Shown one piece after another: positions 54,320 to 62,727 of a DNA stretch of 64,000 nt; positions within the stretch are counted from its first letter, which is position 1; each line of letters begins with the position of its first letter. Source of the DNA: Nostocales cyanobacterium HT-58-2 (GTDB lineage Bacteria; Cyanobacteriota; Cyanobacteriia; Cyanobacteriales; Nostocaceae); contig CP019636.1 in the NCBI GenBank assembly GCA_002163975.1, positions 4,289,001-4,353,000 on the forward strand, read 5' to 3'. The notes beneath the pieces are model-generated. The model saw only the letters and a program-made list of their open reading frames with translations. It had not been told where the DNA came from and did not search any database. Made by a program: the position numbers and the translations under genes.

Positions 54320-55411
54320 ATGGTAAACAATCATACTAGTAAGAAAAAAGTTGCTATCCTCATTGAAAACTTTGTAGAGGATGCAGAATTTTTAGTACCT
54401 TACAATGCGTTAAAGCAAGCGGGAATGGATGTGGTTGTGCTCGGTTCCCGCATGAACGAAACCTACAAAGGGAAACAAGGAAAACTTTCTAAGCAACCTG
54501 ATAGCACCACCACTGAAGCAATAGCTTCTGAATTTGATGCTGTGGTGATTCCTGGTGGCATGGCTCCTGACAAAATGCGGTGTAACCCAAATACAGTCAG
54601 ATTTGTTCAACAAGCAACGCAGCAAGGAAAATGGGTCGCTGCGGTTTGTCATGGACCGCAAGTTTTGATTGAAGGCGACTTGCTCAAAGGCAAACAAGCT
54701 GCTGGTTACATAGCAATCCGCAAAGACATGATGAATGCGGGTGCTAATTACATAGATGAGCCTTTGGTCGTTGATGGGAATTTGATCACTTCACGTCAAC
54801 CTGGAGATTTGCCGATTTTTGCTACAGCAATATTGAGTCGTTTGGGTTACGGTGGCAAAGAAGCAGCTTTACCAGATGAGAGAGATCCACGCTCTGAATG
54901 GTGGAAACTGGCTGATGCATGGGGTGGCTCTACCAAGGGTGATATTGTCAAGGCTTTGAATACAGCCCTTTCAGGTGAGCGTTATTCGCTGGAAGCCCTG
55001 GAGAAGTATACCGAGAAAGAATCGGATGCACAAATCAAGTCTCTCTTTCAAGAGATGATTGGCAATAAAGAGCGCCATATCCAAATTTTGGAAGCACGTC
55101 TGAATGAACTGGGTGAGAAACCTTCTTTAACAGCCAACATCGCTGCCCAGTATGCAAAGGTCAAAACTGCCTTGACAGGAAGTGATGATATTTATCAGTT
55201 GCGTTCTGCCTTGGGTGATATACAAACGGGTATTGGTGATATTGGCAACTTGATGGTTGCAACAACTGATCCAGTATCAACCGCAATTTTCACACAAATC
55301 CACAAAGATCTGTTGACGTACGAACAGCGACTCGTAGAGCTGTATCGGGCGCGAGTGGGTGTAGAAGTTAAATCTCCTAAACCGACAACAGGAGCTGCTG
55401 TGTCAATGTAA
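54320..55411 (+). CDS. DJ-1/PfpI-family protein fused to ferritin-like helical domain
   Basis: This protein has 363 residues. Residues about 10-185 are a DJ-1/PfpI (YhbO-like) domain: VAILIENFVEDAEFLVPYNAL, DAVVIPGGMAPDKMR and the nucleophile elbow AAVCHGPQVLIE, with DGNLITSRQPGDLP at its end. This family includes chaperones, proteases and glyoxalase/deglycase-type stress proteins. Residues about 220-350 form a helical bundle (RYSLEALEKYTEKESDAQIKSLFQEMIGNKERHIQILEARLNEL...) resembling ferritin-like/DUF2383 domains, with ExxxH-like spacing in NKERHIQILE. The ATG at 54320 follows AAAGAAAG. Such a fusion of a DJ-1 domain with a possible metal-binding bundle is uncommon. Confidence 0.85.
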   Translation: MVNNHTSKKKVAILIENFVEDAEFLVPYNALKQAGMDVVVLGSRMNETYKGKQGKLSKQPDSTTTEAIASEFDAVVIPGGMAPDKMRCNPNTVRFVQQATQQGKWVAAVCHGPQVLIEGDLLKGKQAAGYIAIRKDMMNAGANYIDEPLVVDGNLITSRQPGDLPIFATAILSRLGYGGKEAALPDERDPRSEWWKLADAWGGSTKGDIVKALNTALSGERYSLEALEKYTEKESDAQIKSLFQEMIGNKERHIQILEARLNELGEKPSLTANIAAQYAKVKTALTGSDDIYQLRSALGDIQTGIGDIGNLMVATTDPVSTAIFTQIHKDLLTYEQRLVELYRARVGVEVKSPKPTTGAAVSM

Positions 55412-55434
55412 AGTCTTTGTGGAACGAACCACGT

Positions 55435-55483
55435 AGGCGCAAAGAAAGTTAAGAAACAACTTTAGGAGGGGATCTTTGCGCCT
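55435..55483. repeat. 11-bp inverted repeat between DJ-1 and SRPBCC genes
   Basis: AGGCGCAAAGA (55435-55445) pairs with TCTTTGCGCCT (55473-55483), and AAGTT/AACTT pair inside, giving a long two-part hairpin. It lies in the 111-base gap between the two genes. It is probably a dispersed palindromic repeat that could also end or process the transcript. Confidence 0.65.
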
Positions 55484-55522
55484 TAATGGTTTGTTTTTAA
55501 GAGCAAAGGGAGAGAGAAAAAC

Positions 55523-56227
55523 GTGGCATCAATATCAGAGAATCAGCAGAATCAAGCTCAGACAGAAGCCAATGAAACTGAGCGTTGGGCTTCATTAATC
55601 GGTGGCGGTGCTATGGTGTTAATGGGCTTAAGTCAACGCTCCTTGAGGGGGGTATTGATGGCTTTAGCAGGTAGCGGACTGATTTACCAAGGTGCAACTA
55701 AACAAAGCACAATTAAGCAAGCACAACAAGCAATTACTGGCAGTGTGAGTCAAGCTATCAAAGTGGAAAAAACGGTAACGATTAATAAACCAGCAGATGA
55801 GCTTTACCGCTTTTGGCGCAACTTTGAGAATCTGCCTGGATTTATGAAACATCTCAAGTCTGTGAAGGTGTACGACAACAAGCGTTCCCATTGGATTGCC
55901 AGTGCCCCTCTGGGCACAAGTGTGGAGTGGGATGCAGAGATTATTGAAGAGCGGGAAAACGAATTTATCTCTTGGGCGTCAGTAGAAGGCGCAGATATTG
56001 ATAACTCTGGTTTTGTCCGCTTCAAAAAAGCACCTGGTGATCGTGGAACTGAGGTCAAAGTTGTTGTTGAATATAACCCACCAGGTGGTGCCCTAGCAGC
56101 TGCTTTCGCCAAACTCTTTGGTGAAGAACCAGAACAGCAAATAGGTGACGATTTGCGCCGTTTCAAGATGTTGATGGAAGCAGGCGAGATCGCTACCACC
56201 GAAGGTCAACCGAGAGGCGGTCAGTAA
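55523..56227 (+). CDS. SRPBCC (cyclase/dehydrase-like) membrane-anchored protein
   Basis: This 234-residue protein has an N-terminal hydrophobic part (WASLIGGGAMVLMGLSQRS and LRGVLMALAGSGLIYQGATK, two likely membrane segments of the DUF2892 kind) followed by a START/SRPBCC domain from about residue 75 (KVEKTVTINKPADELYRFWRNFENLPGFMKHLKSV). SRPBCC domains bind hydrophobic ligands. The GTG start at 55523 follows AGGGAGAGAG. The stop lies one base before the ATG of the next alcohol dehydrogenase, so the two are cotranscribed and probably translationally coupled. Similar SRPBCC/dehydrogenase pairs occur in stress loci of other cyanobacteria. Confidence 0.88.
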   Translation: MASISENQQNQAQTEANETERWASLIGGGAMVLMGLSQRSLRGVLMALAGSGLIYQGATKQSTIKQAQQAITGSVSQAIKVEKTVTINKPADELYRFWRNFENLPGFMKHLKSVKVYDNKRSHWIASAPLGTSVEWDAEIIEERENEFISWASVEGADIDNSGFVRFKKAPGDRGTEVKVVVEYNPPGGALAAAFAKLFGEEPEQQIGDDLRRFKMLMEAGEIATTEGQPRGGQ

Positions 56228-56228
56228 A

Positions 56229-57398
56229 ATGAAAGCAGTATGTTGGCACGGCGTTAATGATGTACGGGTTGAGACAGTACCAGATCCAAAGATTCTTCAG
56301 CCGCGTGATGCTATTCTCAAAGTGACATCAGCAACCATCTGTGGTTCTGACTTGCATATCTATGATGGCTATATCCCAACGATGAAACCTGGTGACATTA
56401 TTGGTCACGAGTTCATGGGGGAAGTTGTCGAAATTGGTAGTGAAGTCAAGAAATTGCAAAAGGGCGATCGCGTTGTCGTCTCTTCAATCATTGGGTGCGG
56501 TCAATGTCACCACTGCAAGCATCAGATGTGGTCATTGTGCGATAATTCCAACCCTAACGCCTGGATACAGGATAAATTGTTTGGGTTCGGTACGTCGGGC
56601 ATTTTTGGATATTCCCATGCTTTTGGAGGCTATGCAGGAGCCTTTGCGGAATACATACGGGTGCCGTTTGCGGATTACGGTGCAATTAAAGTCCCACAAG
56701 GCATTCCAGATGAAAAAGTGCTTCCTATCTCCGATGCCTTCCCGACAGGCTATATGGGAGCAGAAATGTGCAATATCCAACCTGGAGATCTTGTAGCAGT
56801 CTGGGGTTGCGGTCCAGTGGGACTTTTTGCCATGAAAAGCGCCTATATGCTGGGTGCAGAACGCGTGATCGGTATTGACCGATTTCCTGAACGTCTGGAA
56901 ATGGCTAGAGACTTCGCCAATGCAGAAACAATCAATTATGAGGAATTTGATGCAGGCGAAGCCCTCAAAGAAATGACGGGCGGACGGGGTCCTGACTCTT
57001 GTATTGACGCCGTTGGACTTGAAGCGCACGGTGTGGGTCTAGAAGGATTATACGACGAAGTCAAGCAGACGGTGAGGCTAGAAACTGACCGCCCCCACGT
57101 ACTACGGCAAATGATGCTCGCTTGTCGCAAGGGTGGCATTCTCTCTATCATGGGCGTTTATGGAGGCTTTGTAGACAAAATACCGATGGGTGCTGCCTTC
57201 AACAAAGGTTTGACCTTCAGAATGGGGCAGATGTTTGGTCAGAAGTATATGCCCATGTTGTTGGATCATGTTTTGAATGACAAAGTTGATCCATCTAACG
57301 TTTTTACCCATCGCTTACCCCTAGAAGAAACAAAGCAGGGCTTTGAGCTTTTCAAGCACAAGAAAGACAACTGTGTCAAAGTTTTACTGAAACCTTAA
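56229..57398 (+). CDS. zinc-dependent alcohol dehydrogenase (copy 1)
   Basis: This 389-residue medium-chain dehydrogenase is of the glutathione-independent formaldehyde dehydrogenase/threonine dehydrogenase-like type. Catalytic-zinc residues are in CGSDLHIYDG and GHEFMGEVVEIG; a structural zinc site is CGQCHHCKHQMWSLC (Cys-x2-Cys-x2-Cys-x7-Cys); the NAD-binding loop is VWGCGPVGLFAMKSA. The ATG at 56229 is one base behind the SRPBCC stop, with GAGGCGG upstream. It has a close paralogue at 58176-59345, same strand and same length, with a secreted repeat protein gene between. It may detoxify aldehydes during stress; the substrate cannot be told. Confidence 0.92.
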   Translation: MKAVCWHGVNDVRVETVPDPKILQPRDAILKVTSATICGSDLHIYDGYIPTMKPGDIIGHEFMGEVVEIGSEVKKLQKGDRVVVSSIIGCGQCHHCKHQMWSLCDNSNPNAWIQDKLFGFGTSGIFGYSHAFGGYAGAFAEYIRVPFADYGAIKVPQGIPDEKVLPISDAFPTGYMGAEMCNIQPGDLVAVWGCGPVGLFAMKSAYMLGAERVIGIDRFPERLEMARDFANAETINYEEFDAGEALKEMTGGRGPDSCIDAVGLEAHGVGLEGLYDEVKQTVRLETDRPHVLRQMMLACRKGGILSIMGVYGGFVDKIPMGAAFNKGLTFRMGQMFGQKYMPMLLDHVLNDKVDPSNVFTHRLPLEETKQGFELFKHKKDNCVKVLLKP

Positions 57399-57489
57399 AG
57401 CTTGTTAGTAGATGGTTATTATTTGTCAAAAAGAACTAATAAATACTATCTACTAGCTCAATTCAAACCAAATATTTTGGAGAAATTTT

Positions 57490-58077
57490 ATGAAGCGCTT
57501 ACGTCAGATTCTGACAGTTTTTCTAATAGGATTAACATTTTTTGTCATGCAAGCTTTTGGCGGCACATTGCAAGCCCGAGCTGATAACACTGTAAAAAGC
57601 CCAGAAGGTATTTATTACAAAGCAGTCCCTGGAGATACGGGTAATATCAGAAATAACAATGACATTAGAAACGATAACAAGCTGGTTGAAAATGCCAGAA
57701 GAAACTTGAAAGATACTGCTGATAATGTCCGTGAAAAACTCAATGTAGGTGAATCTCTTTCTCAGAAGACGGATGATACAGTCAGAAGCCCAGAAGGTAT
57801 TTATTACAAAGGAACACCTGATGAGGCTAAAGCCAGAAGAGACGACAACAATCCACTTCGGGATGCCGGAAAAAATCTGAAAGGAGCTGCTGACAATGTC
57901 CGTGAAAAGCTCAATCTTGATGAAGAACTTCCTCGTAGTACAAAAGACTTTTTGAAATCTAATCAACGAAGAACTGAAGATAGAGTTCGGCGAGGCATTG
58001 ATGATAAAGAAGGATATTTTCAAGAACCTCCTGAGGTTAGACCTGGAGGACCAAAAGGTAGACCCGAAAATAGATAA
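57490..58077 (+). CDS. secreted protein with two tandem PEGIYYK repeats
   Basis: This 195-residue protein has a signal peptide (MKRLRQILTVFLIGLTFFVM, cleavage after about AQARA-DN). The mature part contains two units that start with DNTVKSPEGIYYKAVPG and DDTVRSPEGIYYKGTPD and end with NLKDTADNVREKLNVGE and NLKGAADNVREKLNLDE, followed by a basic, Arg/Gly/Pro-rich tail. It is hydrophilic, low in hydrophobic residues and probably helical and partly disordered, like hydrophilin or LEA-type stress proteins. I know no named family. The ATG at 57490 follows TTTTGGAGAA. It lies between the two paralogous alcohol dehydrogenases, 91 bases behind the first. Confidence 0.85.
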   Translation: MKRLRQILTVFLIGLTFFVMQAFGGTLQARADNTVKSPEGIYYKAVPGDTGNIRNNNDIRNDNKLVENARRNLKDTADNVREKLNVGESLSQKTDDTVRSPEGIYYKGTPDEAKARRDDNNPLRDAGKNLKGAADNVREKLNLDEELPRSTKDFLKSNQRRTEDRVRRGIDDKEGYFQEPPEVRPGGPKGRPENR

Positions 58078-58103
58078 GTAAAAGAAATGAAAGGTCAAAA
58101 GTG

Positions 58104-58131
58104 AAAAGTAAAAAAATGACTTTTTACTTTT
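58104..58131. terminator. hairpin behind the secreted-protein gene
   Basis: AAAAGTAAAAA (58104-58114) pairs perfectly with TTTTTACTTTT (58121-58131) around a 6-base loop. It lies 27 bases behind the stop codon, and an intrinsic terminator role is possible because of the T-rich 3' side, but the stem is A/T-only. It may instead be a dispersed repeat. Confidence 0.45.
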
Positions 58132-58175
58132 GGCTTTCTTCCAGAGTAATGACCCATGACTAAGGACTATTGATT

Positions 58176-59345
58176 ATGAAAGCAGTTTGCTGGCACGGTG
58201 CTAATGATGTGCGAGTTGAGACAGTGCCAGATCCAAAAATCATTAATCCGCGTGATGCTATTGTCAAAATTACCTCTACGGCTATTTGCGGTTCTGATTT
58301 ACATATTTACGATGGCTTTATCCCCACAATGGAAAAGGGCGACATCCTCGGTCATGAATTTATGGGAGAAGTCGTTGAAGTTGGTACAGCAGTTAAGAAT
58401 ATCAAAGTGGGCGATCGCGTAGTCGTTCCCTTCACAATAGCCTGCGGTGACTGCTTTTTTTGCAAACGTGATTACTGGTCGCTGTGTGACAACTCTAACC
58501 CCAATGGTTGGATGGCAGAAAAGTTGATGGGTTATTCACCCTCTGGTTTATTTGGTTACTCCCATATGTTGGGTGGTTATGCTGGTGGTCAAGCAGAGTA
58601 TGCCAGAGTTCCTTTTGCCGATACGGGCTTGTTCAAAATTCCTGATGGTTTGACGGATGAGCAAGTCTTATTTTTAACTGATATCTTCCCAACTGGCTAC
58701 ATGGCAGCAGAGAACTGCAACATCCAACCTGGTCAGACTGTCGCCGTTTGGGGTTGTGGACCAGTTGGACAATTTGCCATCAAGAGCGCTTACTTGCTTG
58801 GTGCAGAACGCGTTATAGCTATTGACCGTATTCCAGAACGTCTACAGATGGCAAAAGAATATGGCAAAGCTGAAATTCTCAACTACGAAAAAGTGAATGT
58901 AGGCGAGGCTCTCAAAGAAATGACTGGTGGTCGTGGTCCAGATGCTGTGCTTGATGCTGTTGGGATGGAAGCGCACGGGACAGATTTTCTGGCGTTTTAT
59001 GACCGAGTCAAGCAAGCAGTACGACTAGAAACAGACCGACCTTCCGCCTTGCGGCAAGTCATTCTCTCGTGTAGTAAAGGGGGTAATGTCTCTCTTGCTG
59101 GTGTTTACGGGGGCTTTTTGGACAAAATTCCCATGGGTGCTGCTGTGAACAAGGGCTTAACCTTCAAAATGGGACAAACTCATGTCCACAAGTACTTACG
59201 TCCTCTACTTGAGCACATACAGAACGGTAGAATTGACCCATCATTTGTTATCACTCACTATTTACCCCTAGAACAAGCGCCCCAAGGCTACGAAATTTTC
59301 AAGCACAAGAAAGATAACTGCATCAAGGTGGTCCTTAAGCCATAA
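58176..59345 (+). CDS. zinc-dependent alcohol dehydrogenase (copy 2)
   Basis: This 389-residue dehydrogenase is the paralogue of 56229-57398 and shares its whole architecture: CGSDLHIYDGFIPTM, GHEFMGEVVEVG, the structural zinc site CGDCFFCKRDYWSLC, the NAD-binding loop VWGCGPVGQFAIKSA and the C-terminal HKKDNCIKVVLKP. I place the start at ATG 58176, which matches the N-terminus MKAVCWHG of the paralogue; a TTG two codons upstream is less likely. There is no clear ribosome-binding site close by. The copies differ through much of the middle, so the duplication is not recent and they may have different substrates. Confidence 0.92.
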   Translation: MKAVCWHGANDVRVETVPDPKIINPRDAIVKITSTAICGSDLHIYDGFIPTMEKGDILGHEFMGEVVEVGTAVKNIKVGDRVVVPFTIACGDCFFCKRDYWSLCDNSNPNGWMAEKLMGYSPSGLFGYSHMLGGYAGGQAEYARVPFADTGLFKIPDGLTDEQVLFLTDIFPTGYMAAENCNIQPGQTVAVWGCGPVGQFAIKSAYLLGAERVIAIDRIPERLQMAKEYGKAEILNYEKVNVGEALKEMTGGRGPDAVLDAVGMEAHGTDFLAFYDRVKQAVRLETDRPSALRQVILSCSKGGNVSLAGVYGGFLDKIPMGAAVNKGLTFKMGQTHVHKYLRPLLEHIQNGRIDPSFVITHYLPLEQAPQGYEIFKHKKDNCIKVVLKP

Positions 59346-59387
59346 TCTACTTGTTGAAGTCAAGAGGAGCCACTCGCTACTCAAACA

Positions 59388-59427
59388 TTCAAAATTCAAA
59401 GTTCAAAAAATAATTTTGAATTTTGAA
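59388..59427. repeat. TTCAAAATTCAAA inverted repeat, second copy
   Basis: TTCAAAATTCAAA at 59388-59400 pairs with TTTGAATTTTGAA at 59415-59427. It is nearly the same as the element at 54033-54071, including the inner GTTCAAAAA. It lies between the second alcohol dehydrogenase and the left 117-bp repeat. Confidence 0.75.
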
Positions 59428-59467
59428 TTCCCTGGAGGGGTGACTGGCGTTCCAAAATTCAAAGTGT

Positions 59468-59584
59468 TTGACTCTTGAACGCCAGTCTTGCCTAGGTCGG
59501 GAAAACGCCACTTGCTACAAGTCGGCAGAGCCGCCCAACGCAGTGGCTCCCCTCCTGGAGCTTACGCTCCCCTTGACTCTTGAC
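59468..59584. repeat. left 117-bp inverted repeat around the oxidoreductase gene
   Basis: This block is the near-exact reverse complement of 60781-60897, except for about eight bases near its inner end. It begins and ends with TTGACTCTTGA-type units and is followed by further TTGACTC heptamers up to 59590. It ends about 12 bases before the start codon of the Gfo/Idh/MocA gene. Confidence 0.85.
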
Positions 59585-59596
59585 TCTTGACTAACC

Positions 59597-60781
59597 ATGT
59601 TTGACTCCCTAAAAAAAGAACTATCTCGCCGTGCTCTTTTACATAAAGCAGGTTTTGGGTTTATGGCACTCGGTGTCACTGGCGCAGTAGGGCACATTAT
59701 CAAACCTACACGTACCTTAGCCCAAGCAGGACCGGCACCAAGCAATGAACCATCTTTACCTCCAGAAAAAAAGTTAGGATGGGCAGTTGTTGGTTTGGGT
59801 AAATTTGCGACTCAACAGATAATGCCCTCTTTTGGGGAGTGCAAGAGGTCGAAATTGGTAGCTTTGGTGAGTGGCGATCGCCCTAAAGCTGAAAAGTATG
59901 CGCAGCAATACGGCATCAACCCCAAAAATGTTTATAACTACCAAAACTATGACTCTATCCGCGACAACCCGGAAGTAGACGTTATTTATATCATTTTGCC
60001 CAATGGGATGTATGCTGAATACAGTATTCGTGGGGCGCAAGCAGGTAAACACATTATGTGTGAAAAGCCGATGGCGAATACTGTAGAAGAGTGCCAAGCA
60101 ATGATAGATGCAGCAAAGAAAGCAAACCGCAAGTTAATGATTGCTTACCGCACCCAATACGAACCGTACAATCTTACTGCCATTCAACTTGCTCAAAGTG
60201 GCAAACTTGGTAAGCTCAAGTCAATCACCTCAGACCACGAACGCATACTCAACCCCAAAGACCCGGTAGATATCTGGCGAATGCAAAAAAAACTAGCTGG
60301 TGGCGGTTCCCTTTACGACATTGGTATCTACAGCTTGCAAGCAACACGGTACATCACAGGGGAAGAACCTGTAGCCATCAACGCCATGATGTATAGCACC
60401 CCAGGAGATCCCCGCTTTCGGGAAGTTGAGGAAAATGTGAACTTTATGCTGCATTTTCCCAGTGGCGTTCTTGCTAACTGTACCTCAAGCTACGGCTACT
60501 CTAGTACCAAACGCATACAAGTTTTTGGATCTGACGCTGTCTTGGAATTAGATCCAGCCACTGACTACTACCAACATCGCCTATTCATCAATCGCGATAA
60601 CCAAACAGAGGAGCAAAAGATTGAGGAAAAAAACCAGTTTGCCTTAGAGATGGATCACCTCAGTGAGTGCATCATGCAGAACAAGCAGCCCAAAACTCCT
60701 GGTGAAGAAGGCTTACAAGATGTCCGACTCATGAATCTCATTTACGAAGCTGCCCGCACAGACAAAACCATCAAAGTTTAG
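59597..60781 (+). CDS. Tat-type exported Gfo/Idh/MocA oxidoreductase (GFOR-like)
   Basis: This 394-residue enzyme has a twin-arginine-like leader (SRRALLHKAGFGFMALGVTG, ending TLAQA-GP) and a mature NAD(P)-dependent Gfo/Idh/MocA domain with GWAVVGLGKFATQQIMPSF, VIYIILPNGMYAEYSI, the catalytic HIMCEKPMANTVEEC and GGGSLYDIGIYSLQATRY. This matches glucose-fructose oxidoreductase, a periplasmic enzyme with tightly bound NADP, though sugar-dehydrogenase activity in general is possible. The ATG at 59597 has no ribosome-binding site, because repeat DNA extends almost to it. The final base of its TAG stop is the first base of the right 117-bp repeat. The gene is therefore tightly enclosed by inverted repeats. 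Confidence 0.9.
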   Translation: MFDSLKKELSRRALLHKAGFGFMALGVTGAVGHIIKPTRTLAQAGPAPSNEPSLPPEKKLGWAVVGLGKFATQQIMPSFGECKRSKLVALVSGDRPKAEKYAQQYGINPKNVYNYQNYDSIRDNPEVDVIYIILPNGMYAEYSIRGAQAGKHIMCEKPMANTVEECQAMIDAAKKANRKLMIAYRTQYEPYNLTAIQLAQSGKLGKLKSITSDHERILNPKDPVDIWRMQKKLAGGGSLYDIGIYSLQATRYITGEEPVAINAMMYSTPGDPRFREVEENVNFMLHFPSGVLANCTSSYGYSSTKRIQVFGSDAVLELDPATDYYQHRLFINRDNQTEEQKIEEKNQFALEMDHLSECIMQNKQPKTPGEEGLQDVRLMNLIYEAARTDKTIKV

Positions 60782-60897
60782 TCAAGAGTCAAGGGGAGCC
60801 AGCGCTGCAGGAGGGGAGCCACTGCGTTGGGCGGCTCTGCCGACTTGTAGCAAGTGGCGTTTTCCCGACCTAGGCAAGACTGGCGTTCAAGAGTCAA
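60781..60897. repeat. right 117-bp inverted repeat around the oxidoreductase gene
   Basis: This is the reverse complement of 59468-59584. It starts with GTCAAGAGTCAAGGGGAGCC and ends TTCAAGAGTCAA. Its first base completes the stop codon of the oxidoreductase gene. The following cupin gene starts 51 bases later. Confidence 0.85.
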
Positions 60898-60947
60898 CAG
60901 TTTCTTTGCCCACTTCCCCATAGATAAACCTAATTGAGGAACCAATT

Positions 60948-61289
60948 ATGCCTGACACAAGCGTTAAAAAAGTAGACTCAGCTTATTCCCCTAAAGGTCA
61001 ACAAGGTCAAAAGTATCTCGCATCTGGCAAATCTGTTTCAATGCGTCTTTGGGAGAACGAACAACCTGGCGAACCCAAAGAATCAACAACACGGGAATAT
61101 GAAACCGTTGGTTATGTCATTAGTGGTCGTGCTGAATTGCACATTGAAGGTCAAGTCATCTTACTAGAGCCTGGAAATTCTTGGGCAGTGCCAAAAGGAG
61201 CATCCCACACTTACAAAATTCTAGAACCATTTACCGCTGTTGAGGCAACCAGCCCACCAGCGCAAGTTCACGCACGTGATGAGAACTAA
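60948..61289 (+). CDS. small cupin-domain protein
   Basis: This is a 113-residue single-cupin protein. Cupin motif 1 is REYETVGYVISGRAELHIEG: the two histidines usual for metal binding are replaced, although the Glu-like and Gly positions remain. Motif 2 is PGNSWAVPKGASHTY with its His kept. It may still bind metal through other residues or be a non-enzymatic sugar/ligand-binding cupin. The ATG at 60948 follows TTGAGGAACC. It ends 47 bases before a strong terminator, so it may form a unit with the oxidoreductase gene upstream. Confidence 0.85.
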   Translation: MPDTSVKKVDSAYSPKGQQGQKYLASGKSVSMRLWENEQPGEPKESTTREYETVGYVISGRAELHIEGQVILLEPGNSWAVPKGASHTYKILEPFTAVEATSPPAQVHARDEN

Positions 61290-61335
61290 TTTATACATTG
61301 TTTTTTGTTGCCAAAATTGCTCACATTAACATATC

Positions 61336-61363
61336 ACCAGAGGAAAAAGCTCTGGTTTTTTTT
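61336..61363 (+). terminator. rho-independent terminator
   Basis: ACCAGAG and CTCTGGT form a 7-bp stem around a GAAAAAG loop, followed by eight T residues. It lies 47 bases behind the cupin stop codon. The rest of the gap 61364-61577 has an AT-rich region and the promoter of the manganese catalase gene. Confidence 0.9.
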
Positions 61364-61577
61364 ATTTTATAAATGCAGCAATTCCTCAGATTGCATTCTT
61401 CAGAAGAAGCTACAGAACTAAGTGACTTCAGTCAGTTTAGTTATTTTTAAGTAATTTTGATTGAACTATAGACTGATGTAGAACAAGCATTAAATAAGTT
61501 TCCTAGAAAGCATGGGCAACACAAATATTCAAGGGATCGATATTTGTGCCGCCTTGTATGCAATTGAGGTCACAATA

Positions 61578-62516
61578 ATGTTTTACCACAATAAGAGACT
61601 ACAATATTACACACCTCCAGAGCGACCAGATCCACTCTACGCTAAGAAGGTCCAAGAACTCATCGGAGGTGTGTTTGGAGAAATGACCGTGATGATGCAG
61701 TACCTGTTTCAGGGCTGGAATTGTCGCGGACCTGCGAAGTACCGTGACCTATTGCTAGACACTGGTACTGAAGAAATAGGGCATATTGAAATCCTCTCCA
61801 CTTTGATTGCTCAGTTGCTGGATAAAGCGCCGGTCTCATTACAAGAAGAAAGTGCAAAAGATCCAGTTGTGGGAGCTGCTATGGGCGGTAGCAACCCACG
61901 GGATATCATTTCGGATGTCATAACAGCGGCTATGAATCCCCAGCACGCCATTGTCACTGGCTTTGGTGCCCAGCCAGCTGACAGCGTAGGCTACCCCTGG
62001 AATGGTCGTTTTATTGCTGCTAGTGGCAACTTGTTGGCAGACTTCCGCTCAAATCTCCACGCCGAGAGTCAGGGGCGCTTGCAAGCCGTGCGGTTGTATG
62101 AAATGACTAACGACGCAGGAGTCAAGGATACTTTGAGTTTCTTGATCGCCCGGGACACCATGCATCAAAACCAGTGGTTAGCAGCCATTGAGGATCTAGA
62201 ACAATCCGGATTGGAAACAACTCCCGTTCCCAGTTCCTTCCCATTGGAATTGGAGAAGCATGAGTTTGCTTATCAGTTCTGGAACAACTCCGAAGGCACC
62301 GACAGTGCTCAAGGTCGCTGGGCAAAAGGTCGTTCTATAGACGGCAAAGGGGAATTCCAGTATGTCGAAAATCCTCAACCACTGGGACCAGAAATAGTAC
62401 CATCCCCACCCAATCCAAAACTGCACACTACACCTATAGACGGCAAGGCGCAAGCAGGGGGAAACGGGCAAGGTAGCGCAGAACCTTTAGTTAATCGCAC
62501 AACCATTGGCAGCTAA
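61578..62516 (+). CDS. manganese catalase
   Basis: This 312-residue dimanganese catalase converts hydrogen peroxide to water and oxygen. Metal-ligand motifs are GGVFGEMTVMMQYLFQGWN, TGTEEIGHIEILSTLIAQL (Glu, Glu-x2-His) and RSNLHAESQGRLQAVRLYEM plus DTMHQNQWLAAIEDL (Glu, His). The C-terminal part (PQPLGPEIVPSPPNP) is proline-rich. I place the start at ATG 61578 (MFYHNKRLQYY), which matches the usual family N-terminus and has TTGAGG upstream; an ATG 22 codons earlier gives a leader without homology. It is typical of desiccation-tolerant cyanobacteria. Confidence 0.93.
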   Translation: MFYHNKRLQYYTPPERPDPLYAKKVQELIGGVFGEMTVMMQYLFQGWNCRGPAKYRDLLLDTGTEEIGHIEILSTLIAQLLDKAPVSLQEESAKDPVVGAAMGGSNPRDIISDVITAAMNPQHAIVTGFGAQPADSVGYPWNGRFIAASGNLLADFRSNLHAESQGRLQAVRLYEMTNDAGVKDTLSFLIARDTMHQNQWLAAIEDLEQSGLETTPVPSSFPLELEKHEFAYQFWNNSEGTDSAQGRWAKGRSIDGKGEFQYVENPQPLGPEIVPSPPNPKLHTTPIDGKAQAGGNGQGSAEPLVNRTTIGS

Positions 62517-62727
62517 GATAGACGCTCCTATTTTGAGAACTTCAGTTGTCATTGGAAAATTAGCATCCAACTTCCTGGCACGTACAATAGGTATGTGTCA
62601 GTTTTCTTGTTAATGTATCTCGGTTATAGGCGTAGTATATTTTGTAGTATGCTTTCAAGCCTCATTTAGATGCCTTTGCTCTGGATACAGACCAATATAT
62701 GCAGAAATCCAACAAGGAGGAAGTGTC

